Source: an uncultured Collinsella sp. (GTDB lineage Bacteria > Actinomycetota > Coriobacteriia > Coriobacteriales > Coriobacteriaceae). Taken from it: 64,000 nucleotides of DNA. The notes under the pieces were generated by a model. That model was not told the origin of the DNA. It saw nothing but the letters and a program-made list of their open reading frames with translations, and searched no databases. Shown here in pieces: positions 8,818 through 17,314 of the stretch. The first letter of the stretch is position 1; each line of letters begins with the position of its first letter. Position numbers and translations under genes: made by a program. The stretch spans positions 13,719 to 77,718 of the forward strand of contig CABUAT010000006.1 of NCBI GenBank assembly GCA_902489665.1, read 5' to 3'.

Positions 8818-10836
8818 TTAACCCATTTGCACGGCGAGCACGAGGAACACCACGAGTGCCGCGACGATGTAGCAGATATAGATGCTGTAGTTGCCGCCCT
8901 CGAGCTTAGTCGCGAGGTCGGCGAGCTTCTCGACACCCTTATGCGGGGCATCGACGAGAACCTTGTCGGGTACGGGCTCCACAGCCTCGGCCACACCGGT
9001 GAGCTTCTGGAAGAAGTGCGCGATGGACCAGCAGACGGCCGTGCAGCGGTCGCGCAGCGTGTAGAGCGGCTGCATAAACCAGGACACCTCGGAGGCGAAG
9101 GTCGTGGCCACGACGGGCATATGCTCGTTGGGAGCATAGCCGCATGCCCACGGCTGGGACTTCTGCACCTTGCCGACGGTCTTGAGCTTGCGATAACCGC
9201 AGGCAAGGCCGACGAGCACCACGAGCGCAATAGCGATCGCGGGCGTGGAGGTGGCAGCGCCGGAGTACTGGTTCATGAGCTCCATGCCCTCGGCGGCAAA
9301 CACGCCACCGTACGGATGCAGCACGGACGCAGCGACATCGACCAGCACGGGCGCGATCACGGGAGCGCCAATGCCCAGCACGACGCAGATGGCCGCGAGC
9401 AGGCCCTGCGCAAACACCATGGGGGCGGGAACCTCCTTGGCATTGGCCGCGGCCTCGGAGCGGGGCGCGGAGGCAAAGGAGACGCCATAGGCCTTGACGA
9501 AGCATGTGACAGCCAGCGCGCCGGTAATGGCAAGCGCGACGGCAGCGAACACGGCCACGATCATGACGGCCTTGTCGCCCTGCATGGCAGCGTTAAAGAG
9601 CGACTGGTAGGTAAACCACTCGGACACAAAGCCGTTGAAGGGCGGGATGGCCGAGATGGCAAGCGCGCCAATAAGGAAGCAGATGGCCGTAGCCGGCATA
9701 CGACGGAACAGGCCGCCCATCTTCTCCATATTGCGCGTACCCGTGGAGTACAGCAGCGCACCGGCGCCCAAGAACAGCTCGCCCTTAAACATCGCGTGGT
9801 TAAACGTGTGGTAGAGGGCGGCCATCAGAGCCAGGACGGCGATGCCGACCGAGTTGAGCGCCATAGCGGCCATGGAGGCGCCGACGCCGAGCAGAATGAT
9901 GCCGATGTTCTCGACGGAGTGATAGGCCAGCAGGCGCTTGATGTCATGCTCCTGCAGGGCGAAGGCCACGCCGAGGACCGACGAGATCGCACCGAAGACC
10001 ATGACCATAAGGCCCCACCAGACCTGAACGCCCGAGGCGGAGAGCAGGTCGAGGCCCACCTTGAGGATGCCGAAGATACCGATCTTGATCATGCCGCCGG
10101 ACATGAGGGCCGACACGTTGGACGGCGCCTCGGGATGCGCCTTGGGCAGCCAGCCGTGCAGCGGGATGATACCGGCCTTGGCGCCAAAGCCAAAGAAGGC
10201 GAGCACAAAGCACACGGATGCGACCGCGGGGCTAAACTGCGTAGCGCGGAAATCCGCAAAGGCAAACGAGCCACCGGCGAAGTTGGTCATGGTGAGGAAG
10301 CTCGCCATGATGAGCACAAAGCCCACGTGCGCGATCACAAAGTAGAGCCAACCGCCATGGATGGAGTTCTCGTTCTCCTCGATCACGACCAGGAAGTACG
10401 AGGTCAGCGACATGAGCTCAAAGGCGACCAGGAACCAAAACACGTTGTCGGCGGTGATGACGAGCATCATGGACGCCACAAAGGTGTTAAAGAAGAAGCC
10501 GGCGCGGCCCTTTTTGCCCGGGTACTCATCAAAGTAGTTGAGACCGTAGATCGAGCCGGCAAACGCGAGCACCGAGATGAGCGCCACGAACAGGCCGGAC
10601 AGCTGGTTGAGCAGCAGCTGGAAATGGGCAAACGGGAAGAACACGATGGTGTCGACCGACGTGACATCGCCCAGCACGGCCTGGATACCGGCCACAAACG
10701 AAAGCACCGCGGCGACGGCGCCGATTAGGCAGCCGGCGGTCTTGGCGGCGTTATCGGCCTTGATCAGCAGAACCGAGGCGAGCGCACCGATGCACGAGAC
10801 GGCAAGCGATGCGATAAACAGCGTCATGCTATCCAT
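8818..10836 (-). CDS. hyfB: Hydrogenase-4 membrane subunit B (NuoL-like antiporter subunit)
   Basis: 672 aa, about 16 hydrophobic segments, the largest of the three antiporter-like subunits. VFWFLVAFELMSLTSYFL carries the conserved Glu and GAKAGIIPLHGWLPKAHPEA is the family signature. The C-terminal 130 residues contain a soluble loop (YRKLKTVGKVQKSQPWACGY) and a final helix, as in HycC/HyfB. The start ATG overlaps the end of hyfA by 8 bases and has an AAGGGAG site 8 bases upstream. An in-frame ATG three codons later is a less likely start. Confidence 0.93.
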   Translation of the reverse strand: MDSMTLFIASLAVSCIGALASVLLIKADNAAKTAGCLIGAVAAVLSFVAGIQAVLGDVTSVDTIVFFPFAHFQLLLNQLSGLFVALISVLAFAGSIYGLNYFDEYPGKKGRAGFFFNTFVASMMLVITADNVFWFLVAFELMSLTSYFLVVIEENENSIHGGWLYFVIAHVGFVLIMASFLTMTNFAGGSFAFADFRATQFSPAVASVCFVLAFFGFGAKAGIIPLHGWLPKAHPEAPSNVSALMSGGMIKIGIFGILKVGLDLLSASGVQVWWGLMVMVFGAISSVLGVAFALQEHDIKRLLAYHSVENIGIILLGVGASMAAMALNSVGIAVLALMAALYHTFNHAMFKGELFLGAGALLYSTGTRNMEKMGGLFRRMPATAICFLIGALAISAIPPFNGFVSEWFTYQSLFNAAMQGDKAVMIVAVFAAVALAITGALAVTCFVKAYGVSFASAPRSEAAANAKEVPAPMVFAQGLLAAICVVLGIGAPVIAPVLVDVAASVLHPYGGVFAAEGMELMNQYSGAATSTPAIAIALVVLVGLACGYRKLKTVGKVQKSQPWACGYAPNEHMPVVATTFASEVSWFMQPLYTLRDRCTAVCWSIAHFFQKLTGVAEAVEPVPDKVLVDAPHKGVEKLADLATKLEGGNYSIYICYIVAALVVFLVLAVQMG

Positions 10837-11446
10837 TGTTTACGCTCCCTTCTGCTTTCTCGGACAGGCCCTGGGCCACAGCGGTAACGTCGACGACTGG
10901 ACCGTTTTCGATCGAGCGCAAGCGCTTGGCCTCGTCGAGCTCGCGATCGGCCGCGCCGCCCATGACGGTCAGCGCCTTGGTGGGGCACGCCGCCACACAA
11001 TGCGGGCCGTCCGGATCGAAGGCGCACAGGTCGCACTTGACAGCGCAGGTGTACTGGCCAGGAGCCCACGTAAGCAGGCTGCTCAGGGACTTAGGATACG
11101 AAGGCGTCGGGTCGCACATGCCTGCGACACCGGCGATAGACGTGCCATCGGGATGGATGGCTCCGAAGGGGCACGCGATGGCGCACAGCCTGCACCCGAT
11201 GCACTCCTGCTCCTTGACGTGGATGCGGTCGCCATCGTGCTCGATGGCATTCACCGGGCAGACCTCGGCGCAGGGGGCACCCTCGCAATGGTGGCAGGCA
11301 AGGGCGGCCGAAATACCGCCGGTCTTCACGAGCGCCAGGCGCGGCGTATCCTGAAGACCCTGCATCCGGTGGGCGTCGGCACAGGCGGACTGGCATGTTC
11401 CGCAGCCGATGCACCTCTCCGGGTTGATGTCGATGAAGCGGTTCAT
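10829..11446 (-). CDS. hyfA: Hydrogenase-4 iron-sulfur electron-transfer subunit A
   Basis: 205 aa. Four cysteine clusters of the polyferredoxin type are visible: CIGCGTCQSAC, CHHCEGAPCAEVCP, CIGCRLCAIACP and CDLC...CVAACP, enough for four [4Fe-4S] clusters, as in HyfA, HycB and HydN. It should carry electrons from formate dehydrogenase to the hydrogenase arm. The chosen ATG has AAAGGAAG at 5 bases; a GTG two codons earlier overlaps that site and is unlikely. The gene is separated from fdhF by 78 bases containing a terminator-like hairpin, and overlaps hyfB. Confidence 0.92.
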   Translation of the reverse strand: MNRFIDINPERCIGCGTCQSACADAHRMQGLQDTPRLALVKTGGISAALACHHCEGAPCAEVCPVNAIEHDGDRIHVKEQECIGCRLCAIACPFGAIHPDGTSIAGVAGMCDPTPSYPKSLSSLLTWAPGQYTCAVKCDLCAFDPDGPHCVAACPTKALTVMGGAADRELDEAKRLRSIENGPVVDVTAVAQGLSEKAEGSVNNG

Positions 11447-11460
11447 CCCCACTTCCTTTC

Positions 11461-11505
11461 AAAATAACGGGCCGGGCTCCCGAACGTACGGGACGCCCGG
11501 CCCAA
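11461..11505 (-). terminator. Terminator-like hairpin between fdhF and hyfA
   Basis: On the minus strand a GC stem of about 14 pairs (arms near 11489-11503 and 11469-11482, one bulge) closes a short loop and is followed by GTTATTTT. It lies after the fdhF stop and before the hyfA ribosome site, so it could partly uncouple fdhF-hydN expression from the hyf genes. Confidence 0.6.
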
Positions 11506-11524
11506 AAAGCCAACGAGAACGGAA

Positions 11525-13747
11525 CTACACGATTTGATTCACGTGCGTCTCGTCGTCGAACTTGGCGGCGCCGGGCTCAACGTCCTGGGGAGCGGCGGCG
11601 TCCACCAGAGCCTGCTTGAGCTCGGTGTACTGACGCTCGACCTCGCCCTCGGCCCAGACCTGGTCGGCGATAGCGTCGACCTGGCAGGCGGAGAACTTGT
11701 CCTCGGGCGTATGCGAGACCGGGTCAACCTTGTGAATGGTCAGCTCGTTGCACTTGCCGATCCACCACTGGTAGGTCATATAGACCGTGCCCTTATTGAT
11801 GCGGTCGCTCACGTCGGCGCGGCTGTATACCTGGCCGCGGCGGCTGTGAATCGAGACGATGTCGCCGTTCTTGATGCCGCGCGCCTCGGCGTCCGCGGGA
11901 TTCATGCGGACAAAGCCGGGCTCGTCGGCAAGCAGCGCCAACGTCTTGCAGTTGCCGGTCATCGAACGGCAGCTGTAGTGGCCGACCTCGCGGACGGTGC
12001 ACAGGATGAGCGGGTACTCATCGTCGGGAAGCTCGGAGGGCGCCTCCCAGTCGTGCGCCATCAGGTTGGCACGGCCGTCCTTGGTGGTGAACTTGCCACC
12101 AGCGAACATGTCGGCCGTGCCGTGGTCGTTCACATCGGTGCTCTTGACCGGCCACTGGGCGTAACCGCCCTCGGGAGCCATCTTCTCGTAGGTCGCGCCC
12201 ACAAAGTTGGGGCACAGGCTAATGCACTCGTTCCAGATCTGCTCGGTGTTGTCGTAGTGCATGGGGTAGCCCATGCGCGTAGACAGGTCCGCGAAGATCT
12301 CCCAGTCGTGGCGGCACTCGCCCTTGGGCGGAACGGCCGCGTCAAAGTGCTGGAAGCTACGGTCAGACGCGGTAAAGACACCCTCGTGCTCGCCCCAAGA
12401 GGTAGCGGGCAGGATGACGTCGGCGAGCATGGTCGTCTGCGTCATAAAGATGTCCTGGCAGATGAACAGATCCAGCTCGGAGAGCGTCTTGCGCATACCG
12501 GCCGAATCGGGCTCGGTCTGCACCGGGTCCTCGCCGTAGTTGTAGAAGCAGTGCACCTTGCCCTCGTCGACCAGGTGACCCAGGTCGGTGAGCTTGTAGC
12601 CCTCCTCCAAGGGGAGCTTTTCCTCGGGCACGCCCCAAGCCTTGGCAAACTTGGCGCGAGCGGCGGGGTCGGTGACTTTCTGGTAGCCAGGGTACAGGTT
12701 GGGCAGCATGCCCATATCGCAGGAGCCCTGGACGTTGTTCTGACCGCGCACGGGCGCGAGGCCGGAGTTGGGTTTGCCGATCTGGCCGGCAACGCAGGCG
12801 ATGGAGGCGATGGTGTGCACCGTCTTCAGGTTCTGCTTCTGCTGGCATACGCCCATGCCCCAGCCAATGATGGCAGAGGGCTTCGCCGTGGCGTACATCT
12901 CGGCAGCTTGGTGGATCAACGCAGGCTCGACGCCCGTGATGTCCTGTACGGATTCGGGAGTGTAGTTCTTGATGGTCTCCCACCACTCGTCAAAGCCGTT
13001 CGTGTGCTCGGCGACGAATTCCTTGTCGTAGAGGCCATCGTTGACCAAGCAGTTGGCAAAGGCGTTGAGGAACGCAACGTTGCAACCGTTCTTGATCGGA
13101 AGGTAGAGATCGGCGATACGCGCAGTTTCGATATGGCGCGGATCGGCGACGATGATCTTGCAACCCTTTTCTTTGGCTCGCACGATACGCCTTGCGACGA
13201 TGGGGTGCGAATCGGCAGGGTTATAGCCGAAGAGGAAAATGCAGCCCGCATCCTCCATACCGGGGATGGAGCATGACATGCAACCTGAACCAACCGTGTC
13301 CATCAGACCGAGGACAGTAGGGCCGTGTCAAGTACGGGCGCAGTTGTCCACGCTGTGGGTGCCGATGCACGCACGCGTAAACTTCTGCATGACGTAGTTC
13401 GCCTCATTGCCGCCGCCTCGCGAAGAGCCGGTGGTCATGACAGCGTTAGGACCATATTCGTCAATTATGGCCTGCATCTTAGATGCGGTGAAATCCAGCG
13501 CCTCGTCCCAGCTTACGCGCTCAAGATCCGCGCCCTTAGTGCGGCGGATCATCGGGTGCAGCACGCGAGGAGTCAAGATCTTGGTGTCGTTGATGAAGTC
13601 GTAGCCGCTCATGCCCTTAAGGCACAGCTCGCTCTGGTTGGTGATGCCGTTGAGCGGTTCGGTGCCCACGACCTGGCCGTTTTGGACCAGGAGGTTAAAC
13701 TGGCAACCGGCGCCGCAGTACGGGCAGATCACTTTATGCTTCTCCAT
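11525..13747 (-). CDS. fdhF: Formate dehydrogenase H, selenocysteine-containing (FdhF)
   Basis: 740 aa when the in-frame TGA at 13328-13330 is read as selenocysteine (residue 140, context CARTUHGPTV, matching E. coli FdhF CARVUHGPSV). N-terminal [4Fe-4S] motif CPYCGAGCQ...CLKG, then molybdopterin-binding regions including VFGYNPADSHPI-like FLFGYNPADSHP, ILPATSWGEHEG and REVGHYSCRSMTGNC. The enzyme oxidises formate to CO2 and passes electrons to HydN/HyfA and the hydrogenase. Start: ATG after GGAAGGAGGGT; an earlier in-frame ATG lacks a site. Routine annotation would split it into a 139-residue piece and a C-terminal piece at this TGA. Confidence 0.96.
13297..13330 (-). promoter_or_regulatory. 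Bacterial SECIS element of fdhF with UGA codon
   Basis: The UGA is at 13328-13330. Exactly 11 bases later a hairpin begins: arms TGTCC and GGACA (13297-13316) around a 10-base loop containing GGTCT. E. coli fdhF has the same 11-base spacing and a loop with AGGUCU, which SelB binds. This supports selenocysteine insertion rather than termination. Confidence 0.85.
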
Positions 13748-13823
13748 GACACCCTCCTTCCTTTCTCTGCTACCGAATGCTCGGTACTTATTTGACAATC
13801 ATTGGGCTTGTATGGCCGCCCGC

Positions 13824-14342
13824 CTACGCCTCGTTTTCGATGGTGGCGCGGGCACGCTCGGCAGTCAGTTCTGCCAAACGTTCCTCGTCTACCAGGGTGA
13901 GGCCCTTGGTCGGGCACGCCTCGGCACACGCCGGACCGCCGGGACGGTCCACGCACAGGTCGCACTTGAGCACGAAGCTCTTGGTCTGCGAACCCACGCG
14001 AACGTCACCCATCAAGACGGGGACCTGCGTGGTCGCCACGCTCACGGCGCCAAAGGGGCAGGCCATGACGCAGCTCTTGCAGCCGATGCAGTTGTCCTCG
14101 TTGACGCCGATACGATGGTTCTTTGGATCAAAGAACAAGGCGCCCGTAGGACAGGCCTTCGCGCACGGAGCGTCCTCGCAGTGGTGACATGCCACCGGCG
14201 CGGAGATCTCGTAGGTGCGCGTCACGCGCAGGCGCGGCGCGGCGATGTTGCCGGGGATGTCGTGCGCCTCGATACACGCCGCCATGCAGGTTTGACACCC
14301 GATGCAGCGCGAAGAATCGGCTACGACTCGCTTATTACCCAT
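13824..14342 (-). CDS. hydN: Iron-sulfur electron-transfer protein HydN
   Basis: 172 aa, about the length of E. coli HydN (175). Four ferredoxin-type cysteine groups are visible: CIGCQTCMAAC, CHHCEDAPCAKACP, CIGCKSCVMACP and CDLC...CAEACP. HydN is thought to serve formate dehydrogenase H. It is the first gene of the operon, 76 bases before fdhF. The frame is open further upstream, but ATG at 14342 has AGGAGGGAG at the right distance and gives the family length. It is paralogous to hyfA in the same operon. Confidence 0.92.
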   Translation of the reverse strand: MGNKRVVADSSRCIGCQTCMAACIEAHDIPGNIAAPRLRVTRTYEISAPVACHHCEDAPCAKACPTGALFFDPKNHRIGVNEDNCIGCKSCVMACPFGAVSVATTQVPVLMGDVRVGSQTKSFVLKCDLCVDRPGGPACAEACPTKGLTLVDEERLAELTAERARATIENEA

Positions 14343-14520
14343 GTTGTTCACTCCCTCCTGAATCCCTTGCCGGAGAGACCCTGTCGACATTGACCCAAGC
14401 CGCCCGTGGCCTGGCATCGACGAATCGAATGCATGCGGCGAAACATGCACTCGGTAGAGTTTCTCCAACGATATACAGGTTAAATATACGCAGTTGCAGG
14501 GGGCAAACTTGAGCATAGGC

Positions 14521-14552
14521 CCTGCAATACGGGTGTATTGCAGGGGTTTTGG
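14521..14552. promoter_or_regulatory. Perfect inverted repeat upstream of the hydN operon
   Basis: CCCTGCAATAC and GTATTGCAGGG are perfect 11-base arms around GGGT. On the plus strand a short GTTTT follows, so it could end transcription, but no plus-strand gene precedes it. A third half-site, TTGCAGGGG, lies 20 bases towards hydN at 14495-14503. The position, about 180 bp before the hydN start, suits an operator for the operon. The rest of 14343-14674 shows no gene. Confidence 0.5.
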
Positions 14553-14674
14553 CAGGTTGGAATTATTCTCTAGAAGCTATAAAGGTGAGTGTATTACATG
14601 CGTACACCTCAGAGATTTTTATGCGCTCTCATTTTGGATGTACTACGCTTGTATTCGTGTTTATGGTTATCAAC

Positions 14675-14702
14675 TTGAGTGAAATAAAGTAATCGTTATA
14701 AG
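14675..14702 (+). promoter_or_regulatory. Sigma-70-type promoter of the toxin-antitoxin pair
   Basis: TTGAGT, a 16-base spacer and TATAAG. Expected transcription start is near 14709, about 60 bases before the antitoxin ATG; this argues against an in-frame ATG at 14703. Confidence 0.6.
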
Positions 14703-14768
14703 ATGCTCAAGTATCGGCACATGCCGCATTTGACCGACTATATTGCACGCTCATTAAGGGGGCCAGTG

Positions 14769-15092
14769 ATGTCATCGACTCAAAAAAGAGCCATCCTGCA
14801 GGTGCGCATTCGCGAGGAAGACAAGCAGCATGCCGAGCATCTCTACGACGCGATGGGCACATCGCTCGCCGAGGCTGTCCGTCTATTTGTCGCGCAGAGC
14901 ATTTTGATGCGCAAGCTTCCCTTTCAGCCGGTCGCCGTGCGCTCAAAGGACGGCACCGCCGCCTATGGATCGCTCAAAGCATATGGTGACCCCAATCGCC
15001 GCGCCGAGGAGCGCAATGCCTGGATTGAATACCTAGCCACAGAAAGCGATGAGTCGGTTTTGGGTCCCGAGGAAGTAGATATCCATGAGTAG
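14769..15092 (+). CDS. RelB/DinJ-like antitoxin
   Basis: 107 aa from MSSTQKRAILQVRI. The N-terminal half resembles the ribbon-helix-helix region of RelB/DinJ antitoxins: a basic strand (ILQVRIREEDKQHAEHLYDAMG) followed by SLAEAVRLFVAQSI. The C-terminal half is polar and probably binds the toxin. The ATG follows AAGGGGG. It overlaps the next gene by 8 bases (ATGAGTAG), the usual coupling in toxin-antitoxin operons. RelB-family assignment is by pattern; the partner is a PIN protein rather than a RelE/YafQ type. Confidence 0.7.
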   Translation: MSSTQKRAILQVRIREEDKQHAEHLYDAMGTSLAEAVRLFVAQSILMRKLPFQPVAVRSKDGTAAYGSLKAYGDPNRRAEERNAWIEYLATESDESVLGPEEVDIHE

Positions 15093-15561
15093 CACCATCA
15101 TCGACGAGACCGTCATCCTGCGCTACCTGCTTAACGACGACGAGGTCCTGTCACCGCGCGCCGCCAAGGTCATCGCCACGCGCACCGCTCGCGTCTACCC
15201 CGAGATCATCACACGCGTCGCCGTTACGCTGCGCGACGTCTACAAGGTCCCGCGCGTGGAGATTGCGACGGCCATGACCAAGCTGCTCGATGACGTCATG
15301 GTCGACGAGCCCACCGTTATCGCCCTTGCCATCAAACTCTTTGGCAAGACCCATATGGACTTTACCGACTGCCTCCTCGCAGCCCGAACCGCCATCTACA
15401 ACGATGATGTCGTGAGCTTTGGCAAGCCCATCATCCAAGGCATGATCGACTACCGCCGCCAACGCCAAACCGCGGCCGACGCCCGCGACCGCGCCTCCGA
15501 AGCCCGCAGCCGAAGCACCGACTCCACCATCGACAAACTCCGCCACCAATCCCGCCACTAA
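15085..15561 (+). CDS. PIN-domain protein, probable VapC-like toxin
   Basis: 158 aa. The start STIIDETVILRYLLNDDE fits the PIN-domain N-terminus with a catalytic Asp, and MDFTDCLLAA with VVSFGKPI fits the conserved acidic C-terminal part (D...D). PIN proteins are Mg-dependent RNases. It overlaps the antitoxin gene by 8 bases. The last 30 residues are Arg/Ser-rich and look like an unstructured basic tail. The toxin role is inferred from domain and context. Confidence 0.72.
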   Translation: MSSTIIDETVILRYLLNDDEVLSPRAAKVIATRTARVYPEIITRVAVTLRDVYKVPRVEIATAMTKLLDDVMVDEPTVIALAIKLFGKTHMDFTDCLLAARTAIYNDDVVSFGKPIIQGMIDYRRQRQTAADARDRASEARSRSTDSTIDKLRHQSRH

Positions 15562-15606
15562 CCGACAGGCAACGGCATCGCCCGCCACTCAGCCCCATCC
15601 CCTCTT

Positions 15607-15675
15607 AAGTTGCGGTGAAATAGTTCCTGGATTTAGGCTTATTCGAGCTTTTCAGGAACTATTCCACCGCAACTT
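15607..15675. repeat. Palindromic repeat family R, copy 1
   Basis: About 69 bp. It begins AAGTTGCGGTGAAATAGTTC and ends with the near-perfect complement ATTCCACCGCAACTT, with one mismatch in the stem. It lies directly behind the PIN gene. The same terminal arms recur at 16918, 34006, 42572 and 54817. Confidence 0.85.
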
Positions 15676-15691
15676 TCTGTAAGGGTGGTTT

Positions 15692-15714
15692 TTAGTGCCG
15701 CCGAGGGGCACTAA
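15692..15714. other. Small hairpin in the 15562-15859 gap
   Basis: TTAGTGCC and GGCACTAA pair around a 7-base loop. With repeat copy 1 it is the main structure in this roughly 300-base gap. A further long-range pair TGACCT/AGGTCA lies at about 15757-15798. No gene is seen here. Confidence 0.45.
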
Positions 15715-15859
15715 TCAACCGTTTGCCGATATGTTTGGCTACGACTCATGACTCTGACCTGCCCCGTCAAGCTTTTGGTCAGTTCATGGCAAGGTCAGGC
15801 GGGCCAAATATGGGATAGCGTAGTGTCATTCACTCCCCCTCGAGACCATGGGGTCGAAA

Positions 15860-16855
15860 ATGAGTCATGATAAACGCTGTACCAAACCGCAATTAGAGCT
15901 GTTCTTCCGGTTATTCGAGGCCCATCATGGCGGGCACCTGTTTGTAGCTACCAAAAAATGGGATGAACGCTGTGCCTACGCGCTCATGCAAAAAGAGATG
16001 ATTATTCGACTCTACAACCATGTCTACGCTGATCCCGCGTATTGGAATGACCTCGGCGTCGAAGATCGCATCTTTCAATTGGCATCCGCTATTGCGGTCG
16101 TTGAACCGAATGCCGTGTTTTGTGGAGCAACGGCGGCACTGCTCTATGGCATCGGTTCTGCATATTCGCTTCTCGACAAGGTGCAAGTGCTGTTGCCGCG
16201 TTCCACCAGACGCGATATGTACGAATTCGTTGAATACCGACGCTGGCGGCCGGGCGACGTATGGCAGCTCGGTCCTTTTACGTTAACGAATCCATATCGC
16301 ACGGTGGTCGACATCGCCCGAACTAACGCTTTTCGATATGCACTAGGCTATGTCGACGGGTTGGCTCGTGAGTACGGTGTCGAGCGTGAAGAATTGCGTG
16401 CATATGCACAAAGGAACTGCCGCGGACTGCACGGCATCGCGCGCGCATTTGACGTTTTTGAACACATGGATGGCAGATCGGATAACGGTGGAGAATCCGA
16501 AGCACGGGCGGCAATGATTCTGGCGGGAGTTGCCGCTCCCGAACTTCAGGTTGAAATCACTCGACCGGGAAACGCCGGCTATTATTTGGCAGATTACGGC
16601 TGGCAGATGCCAAACGGCTCTTGGATGCTGGCTGAGCTGCATGGACTAGGCAAGTTTGAGGACGATGCCCAAAATGATCCGGAACATACTGCGGCAAAAA
16701 CCTATCGAGCTGCCCTCATGCGCGACACGAACCTGCGTGCCATGGGCCACAACGTCATTCATTTCAAGCTCTCAGACACCTACGATGTCAAAGCGTTCGG
16801 CTCCATGATGCGCGGCTACGGTATACCAACCACAAAACCCTACGCAGACTCCTGA
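15860..16855 (+). CDS. AbiEi-antitoxin-like / DUF559-like protein of unknown role
   Basis: 331 aa from MSHDKRC (an ATG at 15848 gives 4 more residues; neither has a strong ribosome site). The pattern resembles actinobacterial proteins annotated as AbiEi-like: a helical N-terminus, then AVFCGATAALLYGI, a strand-rich part with LTNPYRTVVDIART, and a C-terminal part with GESEARAAMILAG, YYLADYGW and ELHGLGKF that recalls the E...D...E pattern of Vsr/DUF559 nuclease folds. No AbiEii-type toxin is next to it. Codon use is less GC-rich than its neighbours. It is flanked by repeat copies 1 and 2. The assignment is by pattern only. Confidence 0.6.
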   Translation: MSHDKRCTKPQLELFFRLFEAHHGGHLFVATKKWDERCAYALMQKEMIIRLYNHVYADPAYWNDLGVEDRIFQLASAIAVVEPNAVFCGATAALLYGIGSAYSLLDKVQVLLPRSTRRDMYEFVEYRRWRPGDVWQLGPFTLTNPYRTVVDIARTNAFRYALGYVDGLAREYGVEREELRAYAQRNCRGLHGIARAFDVFEHMDGRSDNGGESEARAAMILAGVAAPELQVEITRPGNAGYYLADYGWQMPNGSWMLAELHGLGKFEDDAQNDPEHTAAKTYRAALMRDTNLRAMGHNVIHFKLSDTYDVKAFGSMMRGYGIPTTKPYADS

Positions 16856-16917
16856 CCGGCTGTCCTCATCTTCTCGACAACAGAACCCATCATCGACCCA
16901 GCCCGCTCGGCCTCAAT

Positions 16918-16986
16918 AAGTTGCGGTGAAATAGTTCCTGGATAACAGCTTTTGCGGCTAATCCAGGAACTATTTCACCGCAACTT
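16918..16986. repeat. Palindromic repeat family R, copy 2
   Basis: Arms AAGTTGCGGTGAAATAGTTC and its exact complement, continued by CTGGAT/ATCCAG, around a short loop. It lies behind the AbiEi-like gene, between it and the minus-strand tRNA genes. Confidence 0.88.
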
Positions 16987-17066
16987 AGAAGGGGATGTGG
17001 GGTCCCGGCATGTATATGAAAACGGCTCTGGCACCAAAAGGAGCCAAAGCCGTTAAAGATATCCTA

Positions 17067-17140
17067 TGGAGCGGGCGACGGGAATCGAACCCGCGTCATC
17101 AGCTTGGAAGGCTGGGGTTCTACCATTGAACTACGCCCGC
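17067..17140 (-). tRNA. tRNA-Gly (anticodon TCC)
   Basis: Acceptor arms GCGGGCG/CGCCCGC pair perfectly, the T arm has GGTTCGATTCC, the anticodon loop reads CTTCCAA (anticodon TCC), and CCA is encoded at the 3' end. It lies 6 bases after tRNA-Pro on the same strand and is probably co-transcribed with it. Confidence 0.97.
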
Positions 17141-17146
17141 AAGATA

Positions 17147-17223
17147 TGGTCGGGACGACAGGATTTGAACCTGCGACATCCTGCTCCCAAAGCAGGCGCG
17201 CTACCAAACTGCGCCACGTCCCG
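17147..17223 (-). tRNA. tRNA-Pro (anticodon TGG)
   Basis: Acceptor arms CGGGACG/CGTCCCG, T arm GGTTCAAATCC, anticodon loop TTTGGGA (anticodon TGG), encoded CCA. First gene of the two-tRNA unit. Confidence 0.97.
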
Positions 17224-17274
17224 AAGGTGTTGAGCAGCTAAGGTCTAAACCTTGCGTGTCCCAAAGCGAAGGAA

Positions 17275-17303
17275 ATTATAGGGGAGACTCCCCGCCTGTG
17301 CAA
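17275..17303 (-). promoter_or_regulatory. Strong promoter of the tRNA unit
   Basis: On the minus strand TTGCAC, a 17-base spacer and a consensus TATAAT, about 52 bases before the tRNA-Pro 5' end. Confidence 0.8.
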
Positions 17304-17314
17304 GCGCAGAAACC

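Noticed and set aside
13328..13330. Frameshift or nonsense mutation in fdhF
   Set aside because: The TGA is at the exact selenocysteine position, the reading frame is unchanged on both sides, and a SECIS hairpin follows.
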